NCBI GenBank assembly: GCA_002352665.1 | Contig: DEIV01000056.1 | Span: forward strand, 30,234-84,899 | Direction of reading: 5' to 3' | Length of the DNA stretch: 54,666 nucleotides | Source of the DNA: Flavobacteriaceae bacterium UBA2765 | Lineage (GTDB): Bacteria; Bacteroidota; Bacteroidia; Flavobacteriales; Flavobacteriaceae | Shown here: positions 28,901 to 36,309 of the stretch, piece after piece | Numbering within the stretch: the first letter of the stretch is position 1 | Layout: each line of letters starts with the position of its first letter | Notes under the pieces: model-generated | What the model was told of the DNA's origin: nothing | What the model saw: the letters and a program-made list of their open reading frames with translations, nothing else | The model's database searches: none | Translations under genes and position numbers: made by a program

Positions 28901-28945
28901 AACTATAATTTCTTTTATAATGTTGATTAATTTAATTAAAATCAT
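25904..28945 (-). CDS. GH106-like alpha-L-rhamnosidase lipoprotein
   Basis: A 1013-residue lipoprotein (lipobox FSNC, Cys29). The opening NPPMNARPKALWDWVKGNYS and GMGGFDIWDVG, the barrel words YVDSYEANSAAWT and FYAEAGGPG, and YVEAESFTS fit GH106. The C-terminal part (about 830-1000) is a galactose-binding-like domain (SYRKQFVVD, VAEVYINGKKLGVKWHAPYRYDI). GH106 enzymes are inverting, calcium-dependent alpha-L-rhamnosidases of large size. It lies upstream of the sulfatase, suggesting that desulfation and rhamnose removal work together. No copy of the shared 17-mer site is present in the 114-bp gap upstream, so it may be read from the PhyH-containing unit. Confidence 0.8.
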   Translation of the reverse strand: MILIKLINIIKEIIVTSLCLLLLSNFSNCKPKQQIVLESQPISEIDSLVKEIPKTLRKEFKNPPMNARPKALWDWVKGNYSLSQITKEMEDAKAKGMGGFDIWDVGVIVDPPNVIPAGPQFLGEESLHAIGHAIREGKRLGLEMGLITSSSWNSGGTWVKPEHGVMGLFQSAIQIKGGEQFNGILAFPTLPEKYSTRGKPIRKLDTNGLPEFYKEVGVLAFPISKDSIISDASQIINLNHLMEKDGSMRWKAPKGNWQIVRYVCAPTGQPLVVPSPNSNGRMLDHFSAEAAKENIMHVINKLQKELGDLKTSGLKYLYVDSYEANSAAWTPLLPEEFKKRNGYELTQYLPVLKGHTIINSEITNRFLFDFKKTLSDLIIENHYAQSTKICKAYGLGFYAEAGGPGPPVHNVPFEDLKALGALTVPRGEFWGWSPSGKKHQEQLQIIKGIASAAHIYNQKYVEAESFTSLLVWQEGLAELKPLADRAFCEGLNRIVYHTYPHTPPESGSPGWVYNFGTLMYPHRAWWPMSSAFHNYLARTSYLLQQGNFVGDVAYYYGDKAPNFVLKKEIEPSLGFGYDYDKINTEIILNRLSVVDGKFVLPHGQSYEVLVLPNEETINLDVLIKLEVLIKAGGIVIGKKPKKSYGLHNYQDKDKQIKNIADKLWGYGENTTTQEHHYGKGKVVWGKTIKEVLLEKGIAPDFSFVVEHSVDAKLDFIHRKTAEEEIYFLWNNEKKAIDIEALFRVQGKQPEIWNQETGETTKQIIFESTEDGVVLPLHLESEGSIFVVFRNVNFQNSITSIQKDQRNIIPEVCKNKLIVFESGKYVLTLFNGQKKTIEIPEIPEHIQLNGSWDVRFPKDWVKNAIVEFPSLISWTASSDEDIQHFSGVASYRKQFVVDKILEGQHVFLDLGTVKEVAEVYINGKKLGVKWHAPYRYDISKEVLEGNNYLTIDIANVLSNRLTGDAKKEPNNKRTHSNVVKGKHAWDTPFEELPLHESGLLGPVTIQFGHRLYEN

Positions 28946-29059
28946 GCTTAATTATTTAAATATTACCAATGGTAAGATAAATCATAACGGAATTGACTAT
29001 CTAGAAAAATGTCAAATGGCCAATTCATCTTTTTATACAGCAAAATAGATGAAAGGATA

Positions 29060-29788
29060 TCAATTTTCTACGGGGTTAAGATGTATGTTCTCCCCTCTAC
29101 AATGCCATATTTTATGTATTTTGTTTGAAGGGTTGTCTTTGTTGAATTTCATTTCTTGGGAAAAATACCGCATGGTATAACCAGCCCTTCTTCTTATGCT
29201 TTTATTGGCTTCAGCTCCATGAATAATTCTACCTTCATGAAAAGAACATTCATTAGGATTCAATTCAAAATAAACCGCTTTATTTTCTTCTACCCCAATA
29301 ATTTGATTTTGAAATATATTTTCAGATTGGTCTACATCTTCGTATTCAGAAAATCCGTTATTATGGGTTTCAGGAATTACCTTCATGCAGCCGTTTTCTT
29401 TATCAGATCTATCTAATGCCAACCAAATCGTTACTATACCATCCATACGGTCAAAACGTCCTTCCCAATATGCAGAGTCTTCATGCCAAGGAGTCGCTTT
29501 ACCAATCAAAGGTTCTTTACTTATGAAATGACTTGACCATAATCCGATATTTGGACCAATAAAGGATTCTACCAAATCTAATACATGATCATTCATTAGA
29601 AATGTTAATAAACGTTCATCTCTAAAATGTGGTACATCCATTAAATCATAGTCATTATTTTTATTTTCTTCATTTAAAACTTCAAAAATAGATTTGAGTT
29701 CCTTAAAGTTTTCAGAAGAAAAGACAGGCTCGTGGAAAAGGTAATATCCATTTTTTTTATATAGTTTTTTAACTGTAGATTCAAACAT
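29060..29788 (-). CDS. Phytanoyl-CoA dioxygenase (PhyH) family Fe(II)/2-oxoglutarate enzyme
   Basis: A 242-residue cytosolic protein. The iron-binding H-x-D is H102-x-D104 (PWHEDSAYW), the distal His is H190 (GRIIHGAE), and an Arg soon after (about 199-200) can bind 2-oxoglutarate. The length and the GYTMRYF tail are typical of PhyH enzymes. Such proteins hydroxylate or oxidatively demethylate small molecules. In a carbohydrate locus it may act on an aglycone or a methylated sugar, which is inference. It follows the CE1 esterase gene by 13 bp in one operon with the isomerase-like and Gfo/Idh genes. Confidence 0.85.
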   Translation of the reverse strand: MFESTVKKLYKKNGYYLFHEPVFSSENFKELKSIFEVLNEENKNNDYDLMDVPHFRDERLLTFLMNDHVLDLVESFIGPNIGLWSSHFISKEPLIGKATPWHEDSAYWEGRFDRMDGIVTIWLALDRSDKENGCMKVIPETHNNGFSEYEDVDQSENIFQNQIIGVEENKAVYFELNPNECSFHEGRIIHGAEANKSIRRRAGYTMRYFSQEMKFNKDNPSNKIHKIWHCRGENIHLNPVEN

Positions 29789-29801
29789 AATAATTGGTTA
29801 A

Positions 29802-30677
29802 TTAATGAAAACTTTCTCCTATAAATTCAAGTGCGTCGCTAATACCAGATCGCCAATACATCCAATTATGTTGACCATCTCGTATTCTGAATTCATGTGC
29901 GATTTTTAGGTCTTTCAATAGGATGTGTGTAGCTGCATTTCCTTTGTAAAGAAAATCATCATCACCACAATCAAAATAATATCGAACGGTCTTTATTTTT
30001 TCAATGTCCAGCTTTTTTAACAAATGTAAAGGGTTGTTAGCTTTCCAATGTTTTGTCAATCGTTTTTTACCTTGTAATCCTTTTCCATATAGTACAGCTT
30101 CTGTTTTGTCCCATCTTTTTTGTGAGTGAGAAATCACTTCTTCATCTGTATAAATAGCAGCACTCAATGGGGCACAAGCCGCGAATAATTCGGGATATTT
30201 TAATGCTAAAACAAAAGCACCATAACCCCCCATAGATAATCCAGCAATACCTCTAAAACGTTTTTGATTTCTAATGCTATAGGAGGATTCAATGTGAGGT
30301 AAAAATTCTTCAATAAACATATCTTCATATCTCACTTTACCATCATGATCATTGATATACCAGGAAACACCTGCATCAGGCATAACTACTATCATTGGTG
30401 GCATTTTTCCTGTAGCAATATCACGGTCTAAAATTCTATTTACTTCGCCAAATTGAACCCAAGCTGTTTCATCGTCAGTATAGCCGTGTAATAAATAGAC
30501 TACAGGATATTTTCGATCAGATGTGTCATAATCTGAGGGCAAGTATATTGAAAAATGGACACTGTCTTTTAATATTTTACTTTCCATTGAAAGATCTTCA
30601 ATAATTTTTCCTTTTTGAGCAATTGATAAATTGATACTTAGAATAAATAATAGAAAAATAGTAATTGTGTTTTTCAC
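29802..30677 (-). CDS. Secreted CE1-type esterase (esterase D / feruloyl esterase-like)
   Basis: A 291-residue protein with a Sec signal peptide (about 1-20, ending SIAQ). YLLHGYTDDETAW gives the oxyanion region, GLSMGG holds the nucleophile Ser148, DCGDDDFLY provides the acid and RDGQHNWMYW the His. This is the putative-esterase (CE1/esterase D) family, with acetylxylan and feruloyl esterases among its members. It should de-esterify the glycoside in the periplasm. It is 4 bp from the isomerase-like gene upstream, in the operon led by Gfo/Idh. Whether acetyl or hydroxycinnamoyl groups are the target is open. Confidence 0.88.
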   Translation of the reverse strand: MKNTITIFLLFILSINLSIAQKGKIIEDLSMESKILKDSVHFSIYLPSDYDTSDRKYPVVYLLHGYTDDETAWVQFGEVNRILDRDIATGKMPPMIVVMPDAGVSWYINDHDGKVRYEDMFIEEFLPHIESSYSIRNQKRFRGIAGLSMGGYGAFVLALKYPELFAACAPLSAAIYTDEEVISHSQKRWDKTEAVLYGKGLQGKKRLTKHWKANNPLHLLKKLDIEKIKTVRYYFDCGDDDFLYKGNAATHILLKDLKIAHEFRIRDGQHNWMYWRSGISDALEFIGESFH

Positions 30678-30681
30678 ATTG

Positions 30682-31605
30682 TTATGGTTTAGGTAAAAAT
30701 TGTCTTAAATAGGTTGCACTTTGTTGTAATGCTGCTTTTCGTGCTTTTAATGAGTGTTCATATGCACGGTCTTCAACTTCTACACAAACAGCACCTTTAA
30801 AACCAATATTATTTAATGCTGAAAAGAAATTGCCCCAATCAACTTCACCTAAACCCGGAAGTTTAGGGTTGGTATAATCATTAGGATATGCCATTATACC
30901 AACTTCATTTAATTTTTCATAATCAATACGAAGATCTTTAGCATGTACATGAAAAAGACGTTTTGAAAAATCTTTAATAGGCTTTATATGATCTATATGT
31001 TGCCATATTAAATGTGAAGGATCGTAATTCAATCCGAAATACTTACTTGAAATTGCTGCAAACATACGTTTCCAAATGGCCGGTGTAGTCGCTAGATTTT
31101 TACCGCCAGGCCATTCATCTTTAGTGAAAAGCATTGGACAATTTTCAATGCCAATTTTCACTTTGTGTTTTTCAGCAAATTTAACCAATGGCTTCCACGT
31201 TTTTAAAAATTGTGACCAATTGTCATCTGTTGACTTTGTCCAATCTCTACCAACGAATGTATTGACCTTATAGATATCTAATAATGCCGAAACTTTTATT
31301 AGTTTTTTGAGATGGTCTATATAAACTTTTGCTTCTTTAGATTTTGGTGTAAGTGGATTTGGGTAATAACCCAATGCACTAATACCAACACCATATTTCT
31401 TTACAAGACTTTTTACCTGAATTGCTTCTTTTTGTGTGAATTTATCAATATCGATATGGGTGATGCCCGCATAGCGTCTTACAGCTTTGCCTTTAGGCCA
31501 ACACATCACTTCAACACAGTCATAACCTTCTTTTGCTGCAACATTTAACACCTCTTCTAAAGTTAAATCAGGTAAAATAGCACTTACAAATCCAAGTTTC
31601 ATCAT
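30682..31605 (-). CDS. Sugar phosphate isomerase/epimerase-like TIM barrel (cytosolic)
   Basis: A 307-residue protein without a signal peptide. It has the xylose-isomerase-like TIM-barrel fold with metal ligands in order: Glu in KIGIENCP, Asp and His in LNYDPSHLIW, His in LFHVHAKDLRID and Glu in AVCVEVEDR. Members isomerise or epimerise sugars, dehydrate inososes or cleave 3-keto-glycosides. It lies directly after Gfo/Idh (28 bp), a pairing common in inositol and keto-glycoside pathways. Its exact reaction cannot be read. Confidence 0.82.
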   Translation of the reverse strand: MMKLGFVSAILPDLTLEEVLNVAAKEGYDCVEVMCWPKGKAVRRYAGITHIDIDKFTQKEAIQVKSLVKKYGVGISALGYYPNPLTPKSKEAKVYIDHLKKLIKVSALLDIYKVNTFVGRDWTKSTDDNWSQFLKTWKPLVKFAEKHKVKIGIENCPMLFTKDEWPGGKNLATTPAIWKRMFAAISSKYFGLNYDPSHLIWQHIDHIKPIKDFSKRLFHVHAKDLRIDYEKLNEVGIMAYPNDYTNPKLPGLGEVDWGNFFSALNNIGFKGAVCVEVEDRAYEHSLKARKAALQQSATYLRQFLPKP

Positions 31606-31633
31606 ATATTTTTTATCTATTTGAAAAACAGCA

Positions 31634-32788
31634 TTACAATATAACCCATTTTTCTTTTTTATTACTCTCTAAAATGGCTTCACATATTTTTATTTCATGA
31701 TGACCTTCAGCAAAAGTGGGATACATTATTCCTTCTTTATTTTTCCCATGCAATATGCTATCATAAAATGATTTGAATATTTGCTTAAATGTATCAGAAA
31801 ACCCTTCATTATGCCCACCGGGATAACTCAAATAGGGCTGTGATAAATTACTCATTAAGCTAGGATCCTTGCTTAAAATTTCATTTGGTTTATCTCTATA
31901 TCCATACCAAATTTCATTAGGGGTTTCACTATTCCAGGCTATTGCTCCTTTACTACCCGACACTTCATATCTCATTTGATTTTTTCTTCCCGCATTGAGT
32001 TGAGATACCCAAAGACATCCCTTGGCACCTCCTTTAAATTTTAATAAAATACTACCACAATCTTCAGTATCTATAGTAATATTTTCAGTTTCGATCTGTT
32101 TACTGGTTTTTCCTGAAAAAGTTTCAATCTCTCCTTTAGGTCTTTTTCTAGTTGGGTGAAAAGTAGATAGATCCGCAAATACACTTTCAATAGTTAATCC
32201 GGTAATTGAAGAAACTAAATCCATCCAATGTGTTCCAATGTCTGCAATTGCTCTAAGTGCCCCACCTTGATCCGCCATGACACGCCAATTATAATCGGTT
32301 TCATACAACAACCAATCTTGCACATAGTTACCTACTATAGAAAACACTTGCCCAATTTCATTTTTTTGAATTTTATTTTTTGCCTCAATATTTAACGGAT
32401 AAAACCTAGTATTATAACAAACTCCAGCTTCTAATTTACTTTCTTTAGCTATGCTAACCAGTTCGTTAGATTCAAAAATATTCATAGCTAATGGTTTTTC
32501 ACACATAACATGTTTCCCGGCTAATAAGGCCTTTTTTGACATGTCATAATGAAAAATATTAGGAACGGCTATGTGAATTACATCTACAGCTTTATCTTGT
32601 AATATTTCATCAAATTGTAGGTAGGCTTTTTTTAAGCCAAATTTTTTCCTTGCTGATTTGGATTTTTGAGATGAGCTGCCCATAATGCCTATAACATTTA
32701 CACCAAGCCTTTTTAACGCCTCTATGTGTACAGGGCCAATAAAGCCAGTACCCACTACCACAACATTTATATCAGCATAAGTTTTCAT
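31634..32788 (-). CDS. Gfo/Idh/MocA-family NAD(P)-dependent oxidoreductase
   Basis: A 384-residue cytosolic protein. The N-terminal Rossmann domain starts VVVVGTGFIGPVH (G-x-G-x-x-G), and the family motif CEKPLA lies at about 95-100. The C-terminal domain includes GGALRAIADIGTHWMD with the usual catalytic His. These enzymes oxidise or reduce a sugar or cyclitol hydroxyl, often at C3 or C1. It is the first gene of a leftward operon (Gfo/Idh, isomerase, CE1, PhyH) driven by one half of a divergent promoter shared with GH97. Confidence 0.88.
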   Translation of the reverse strand: MKTYADINVVVVGTGFIGPVHIEALKRLGVNVIGIMGSSSQKSKSARKKFGLKKAYLQFDEILQDKAVDVIHIAVPNIFHYDMSKKALLAGKHVMCEKPLAMNIFESNELVSIAKESKLEAGVCYNTRFYPLNIEAKNKIQKNEIGQVFSIVGNYVQDWLLYETDYNWRVMADQGGALRAIADIGTHWMDLVSSITGLTIESVFADLSTFHPTRKRPKGEIETFSGKTSKQIETENITIDTEDCGSILLKFKGGAKGCLWVSQLNAGRKNQMRYEVSGSKGAIAWNSETPNEIWYGYRDKPNEILSKDPSLMSNLSQPYLSYPGGHNEGFSDTFKQIFKSFYDSILHGKNKEGIMYPTFAEGHHEIKICEAILESNKKEKWVIL

Positions 32789-32816
32789 TTTTACCCAAGT
32801 TAATCATTAGAAAGTC

Positions 32817-32863
32817 TAAATATAAACTCCAAGACCATCTATTCTATCCTGTACTATCATGTT
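32817..32863 (-). promoter_or_regulatory. Gfo/Idh promoter with activator site
   Basis: On the minus strand AACATGATAGTACAGGA (32863 to 32847) is followed after exactly 22 bp by TATATTTA (32824 to 32817), one mismatch from TAnnTTTG. The site overlaps the oppositely oriented site for GH97 by 8 bp. Confidence 0.72.
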
Positions 32864-32903
32864 AGTACAGGATAGATTATTGCTAAATATTAATTTACCT
32901 TGC
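32856..32903 (+). promoter_or_regulatory. GH97 promoter with activator site
   Basis: ATCATGTTAGTACAGGA (32856-32872) is followed after 23 bp by TACCTTGC (32896-32903), a weaker -7 match. Together with the opposite site it forms a perfect 13-bp inverted repeat (CTATCCTGTACTA at 32844-32856 and its complement at 32863-32875) with a 6-bp spacer. Confidence 0.6.
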
Positions 32904-32939
32904 AATGTATATTTTCAGTATATAACAAAACAACATTTT

Positions 32940-34904
32940 ATGACTATTTTAAACACCCTAAAAATAATATTTTTAATTTCTTTTGTAATATTTTTGGGAT
33001 CTTGTGAACCTTCAACCCATACCAATTGGGAACTACTTTCTCCAGATGGAAACATTAAGGTAATAGTCTATAATTCAGAACAAGATTCGGTACGCCATCT
33101 TAGTTATCGAGTAGAAAGAATTATAGGAGATAGTTTTATTGAGGTTATTGGTCAATCTCCTTTAGGGATTGTTAGGAACGATAACTCTTTTGATAATAAT
33201 TTAAAATTTATAAATGAAGAGCGACTAAAGAATTTAAAAACTTCTTACGTTTTAAAAACAGGAAAATCAATTAAAGTTGATGATCTTTTTAGTGAAATGA
33301 TACTTCAATTTAAAAATATCAATGAACAGTTAATCAATGTTATTTTTAGATCATTTAATGACGGTATTGCTTTTCAGTATGAATTTCCGGAAAGAGATTC
33401 AACAAAGTATTCAATTATTAAAGAATTATCAGGTTTTGCTGTGCCTCAAAAACAATCATGGATGCAAGCTCAAGATTCCGTTAGAAAGTGGGGGCCTGCT
33501 TATGAAAAAATATTTAAAAATGGTGACGATTTAAAAAATCAAGATGATGCTCCTTTCGGATGGTGTTTTCCAACTTTAATGAAAACTGATCATAGTTGGG
33601 TGTTATTGACAGAGGCTGATTTAGAGTCAACTTATTTTGGTGCTCATCTAACGAAGCAAGACCAAAAAGGTATTTTTCATATTAAAATGCCTGATCAAAA
33701 AGAGGCCATGGGTTTAGGTACATCTCTATCAAGTTCAACGTTACCTTGGAAAACGCCATGGAGAGTAATGATACTTGGAGATGCTTTGGGATCAATTATC
33801 GAATCAAATATGGTAACCAATTTAAGTAAGCCTAATGTCTTAAAAAATTCAGATTGGATAAAGCCAGGAAGAGCTTCTTGGAGTTGGTGGTCGAGCGAAG
33901 GAAAGGACAGAGAGCTAGATTCATTAATTCGTTTTGTTGATCTTGCAGTAAATATGAATTGGGAATATTCCTTAGTAGATGCCAATTGGAATTTATTACC
34001 TGATAGCGAAATGGATAGTTTGGTAAATTATGCCAAATCGAAGAATATCGGACTTTTATTATGGTATAATTCAGGAGGAGCACATAATGAAGTTATGGAA
34101 GAACCTCGTGATCTAATGAGTGATCCCGTACTTAGAAAAGCTGAGTTTAAAAGAATTCATGAATTAGGAATAAAAGGTATTAAGGTAGATTTTTTTCAAA
34201 GTGACAAGCCATTTATTATAGATCAATATATTGGTATTTTAAAGGATGCTGCAGATGAACAATTGTTGGTTAACTTTCATGGTTGTACTATACCTAGAGG
34301 ATGGAGAAGAACTTACCCTAATCTAATGAGTATGGAAAGTGTTATGGGTGCAGAATGTTATCGATTTTCTCAAGAATTTGGTAAACAAAGTCCGGTACTA
34401 AATACTATTTATGCTGCCACCAGAAATGTCGTTGGTGCAATGGACTATACACCTGTTACGTTTTCTTTAAGAACTTATCCTCATCTTACCAGTTATGCTC
34501 ATGAATTAGCTCTTTGTGTGTTATTTGAATCAGGGATAACTCATTTTGCAGATAAAATAAGTGGTTTTGAAAATACACCTACATATGTTCAAGATTTTTT
34601 AAGACGGGTACCGGTAACCTGGGATGAAATAAAATATTTAGATGGTATGCCTGGAAAGGAAATGTTATTAGCCAGAAGGAAAGGTGATACCTGGTATGTG
34701 GCTGGAATTAATGGAGAAAATATTCAAAAGAAATTGACCATTAATATGGCTGTTTTAGGCACTGGTAATTATGAAGTAACAGAAATTACAGATGGTAAAA
34801 CAAATACTGAGTTCTCCTTAAATAATAGTAAAATAAGTGGTGAAAAATCTCTAAGCATTGATGTGTTACCTTATGGTGGGTTTGTGGTAATTTTAAAAGA
34901 ATAA
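32940..34904 (+). CDS. GH97 glycoside hydrolase lipoprotein, probably the retaining alpha-galactosidase type
   Basis: From the ATG at 32940 this is a 654-residue lipoprotein (lipobox LGSC, Cys22). An ATG at 32859 lies inside the operator and upstream of the -7 box, so it is rejected. The N-terminal beta-sandwich (about 30-270) and the barrel (about 280-540) fit GH97. In the barrel, KVDF at about 416-419 gives the Asp seen as nucleophile in retaining GH97. The position holding the inverting catalytic Glu in SusB-type enzymes reads VNFHG. This points to a retaining alpha-galactosidase rather than an alpha-glucosidase, by family knowledge. It leads a tight plus-strand operon with GH29, an unknown lipoprotein and GH78. 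Confidence 0.85.
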   Translation: MTILNTLKIIFLISFVIFLGSCEPSTHTNWELLSPDGNIKVIVYNSEQDSVRHLSYRVERIIGDSFIEVIGQSPLGIVRNDNSFDNNLKFINEERLKNLKTSYVLKTGKSIKVDDLFSEMILQFKNINEQLINVIFRSFNDGIAFQYEFPERDSTKYSIIKELSGFAVPQKQSWMQAQDSVRKWGPAYEKIFKNGDDLKNQDDAPFGWCFPTLMKTDHSWVLLTEADLESTYFGAHLTKQDQKGIFHIKMPDQKEAMGLGTSLSSSTLPWKTPWRVMILGDALGSIIESNMVTNLSKPNVLKNSDWIKPGRASWSWWSSEGKDRELDSLIRFVDLAVNMNWEYSLVDANWNLLPDSEMDSLVNYAKSKNIGLLLWYNSGGAHNEVMEEPRDLMSDPVLRKAEFKRIHELGIKGIKVDFFQSDKPFIIDQYIGILKDAADEQLLVNFHGCTIPRGWRRTYPNLMSMESVMGAECYRFSQEFGKQSPVLNTIYAATRNVVGAMDYTPVTFSLRTYPHLTSYAHELALCVLFESGITHFADKISGFENTPTYVQDFLRRVPVTWDEIKYLDGMPGKEMLLARRKGDTWYVAGINGENIQKKLTINMAVLGTGNYEVTEITDGKTNTEFSLNNSKISGEKSLSIDVLPYGGFVVILKE

Positions 34905-34911
34905 TTTAATT

Positions 34912-36300
34912 ATGAAACAAATTAAGGTTCTATTGATTGTGTTACTGATAAGCTCAATTTTTAAAGGTCATTCTCAGGAAAAAATTTGGAATGAAACCAA
35001 AGTTGAAAAAGAAAAAAGAATGGCTTGGTGGGTAAATGACCGTTTTGGTATGTTCATTCATTTTGGCCTTTATTCTTTGCCTGCAAGACATGAATGGGTT
35101 GCCAATAAGGAACATATTTCTTCAGAAGAATATCAAAAATATTTTGAAGAATTTAACCCTGATTTATATGATCCAAGTCAATGGGCACATCTAGCCAAAG
35201 AGGCTGGAATGAGATATGCGGTAATTACTACTAAGCATCATGAGGGATTTACACTTTTTGATTCTAAATTAACCAATTACAAGGTGACTATTACACCTTA
35301 CGGTAAAGATTTATTAAAAGAATGGGTAGATGCTTTTCGTGCTGAAGGTATAAAAATAGGGTTCTATTATTCGGTTATAGATTGGCACCATCCTGATTAT
35401 ACTATTGATAGAATTCACCCATTGCGTCCAAATAACAAAGAAGATTATGCTGTTTTAAATAAAAACAGGGATATGAAAAAATATCGTAAGTATATGCATG
35501 CTCAAGTAGAGGAATTATTGACCAATTATGGTGAAGTAAATATGCTTTGGTTTGATTTTACATTTCCAGGTGAACATGGTAAAACAAGAGAGGATTGGAA
35601 CAGTGTAAAATTGATGAAGATGGTTAGAAAATTACAACCCAATATTATTGTCAATGAACGTTTAGATTTAAAAGATTATCCAGGAGGATGGGATTTTACT
35701 ACACCAGAACAATTTAAACTTAGTGAATGGCCAACCTATAAAGGAGAGCAAATTCCTTGGGAAACTTGTCAGACTTTTAGCGGTTCTTGGGGCTATCATC
35801 GCGATGAAATGACTTGGAAAAATGAAAGGCAATTGTTGGTGTTATTAATAGAATCTGTAAGTAAAGGCGGAAATTTATTACTCAATGTAGGTCCAGACGG
35901 ACGTGGTTCAATTGATTACAGAGCTAAAGAAGCATTGCAAAAAATAGGACATTGGACCAAATTCAATAACCGATCTATTTATGGTTGCACGCAAGCACCT
36001 GATAAATTTAATGTGCCAGAGAACACATTACTTACCTATAATTCTAAAACCAATAGACTCTACATTCATTTACTGGATTATCCATTGCAAAACTTTACCC
36101 TTAACGGATATAAAGGCAAGGTTAAATATGCTCAGTTTTTGCATGATGCTTCTGAAATTCAATTTACAGAATTACATGGTACATGGGCTTTTGGAGGAGA
36201 GGGTGGAAAAGATAGTATTAAAGATGGAGCTATAAATCTTTCATTGCCTGTTAAAAAACCACCGTTTGAAATACCCGTGATAGAACTGATTCTTAAATAA
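34912..36300 (+). CDS. GH29 alpha-L-fucosidase
   Basis: A 462-residue protein with a Sec signal peptide (about 1-21, ending GHSQ). GH29 hallmarks are RFGMFIHFGLYS (about 44-55), ITTKHHEGFTLFDS (about 105-118) and the nucleophile Asp215 in NMLWFDFTFP. It should release alpha-L-fucose in the periplasm. The acid/base cannot be placed with certainty from sequence alone, as is usual in this family. It begins 7 bp after the GH97 stop and is followed after 9 bp by the unknown lipoprotein gene, so all are in one operon. Confidence 0.92.
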   Translation: MKQIKVLLIVLLISSIFKGHSQEKIWNETKVEKEKRMAWWVNDRFGMFIHFGLYSLPARHEWVANKEHISSEEYQKYFEEFNPDLYDPSQWAHLAKEAGMRYAVITTKHHEGFTLFDSKLTNYKVTITPYGKDLLKEWVDAFRAEGIKIGFYYSVIDWHHPDYTIDRIHPLRPNNKEDYAVLNKNRDMKKYRKYMHAQVEELLTNYGEVNMLWFDFTFPGEHGKTREDWNSVKLMKMVRKLQPNIIVNERLDLKDYPGGWDFTTPEQFKLSEWPTYKGEQIPWETCQTFSGSWGYHRDEMTWKNERQLLVLLIESVSKGGNLLLNVGPDGRGSIDYRAKEALQKIGHWTKFNNRSIYGCTQAPDKFNVPENTLLTYNSKTNRLYIHLLDYPLQNFTLNGYKGKVKYAQFLHDASEIQFTELHGTWAFGGEGGKDSIKDGAINLSLPVKKPPFEIPVIELILK

Positions 36301-36309
36301 ATATAAAAA

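Noticed and set aside
32859..32939. Upstream ATG that would extend the GH97 protein by 27 residues
   Set aside because: It lies inside the operator and before the -7 box, and it would bury the lipoprotein signal peptide that begins at 32940.
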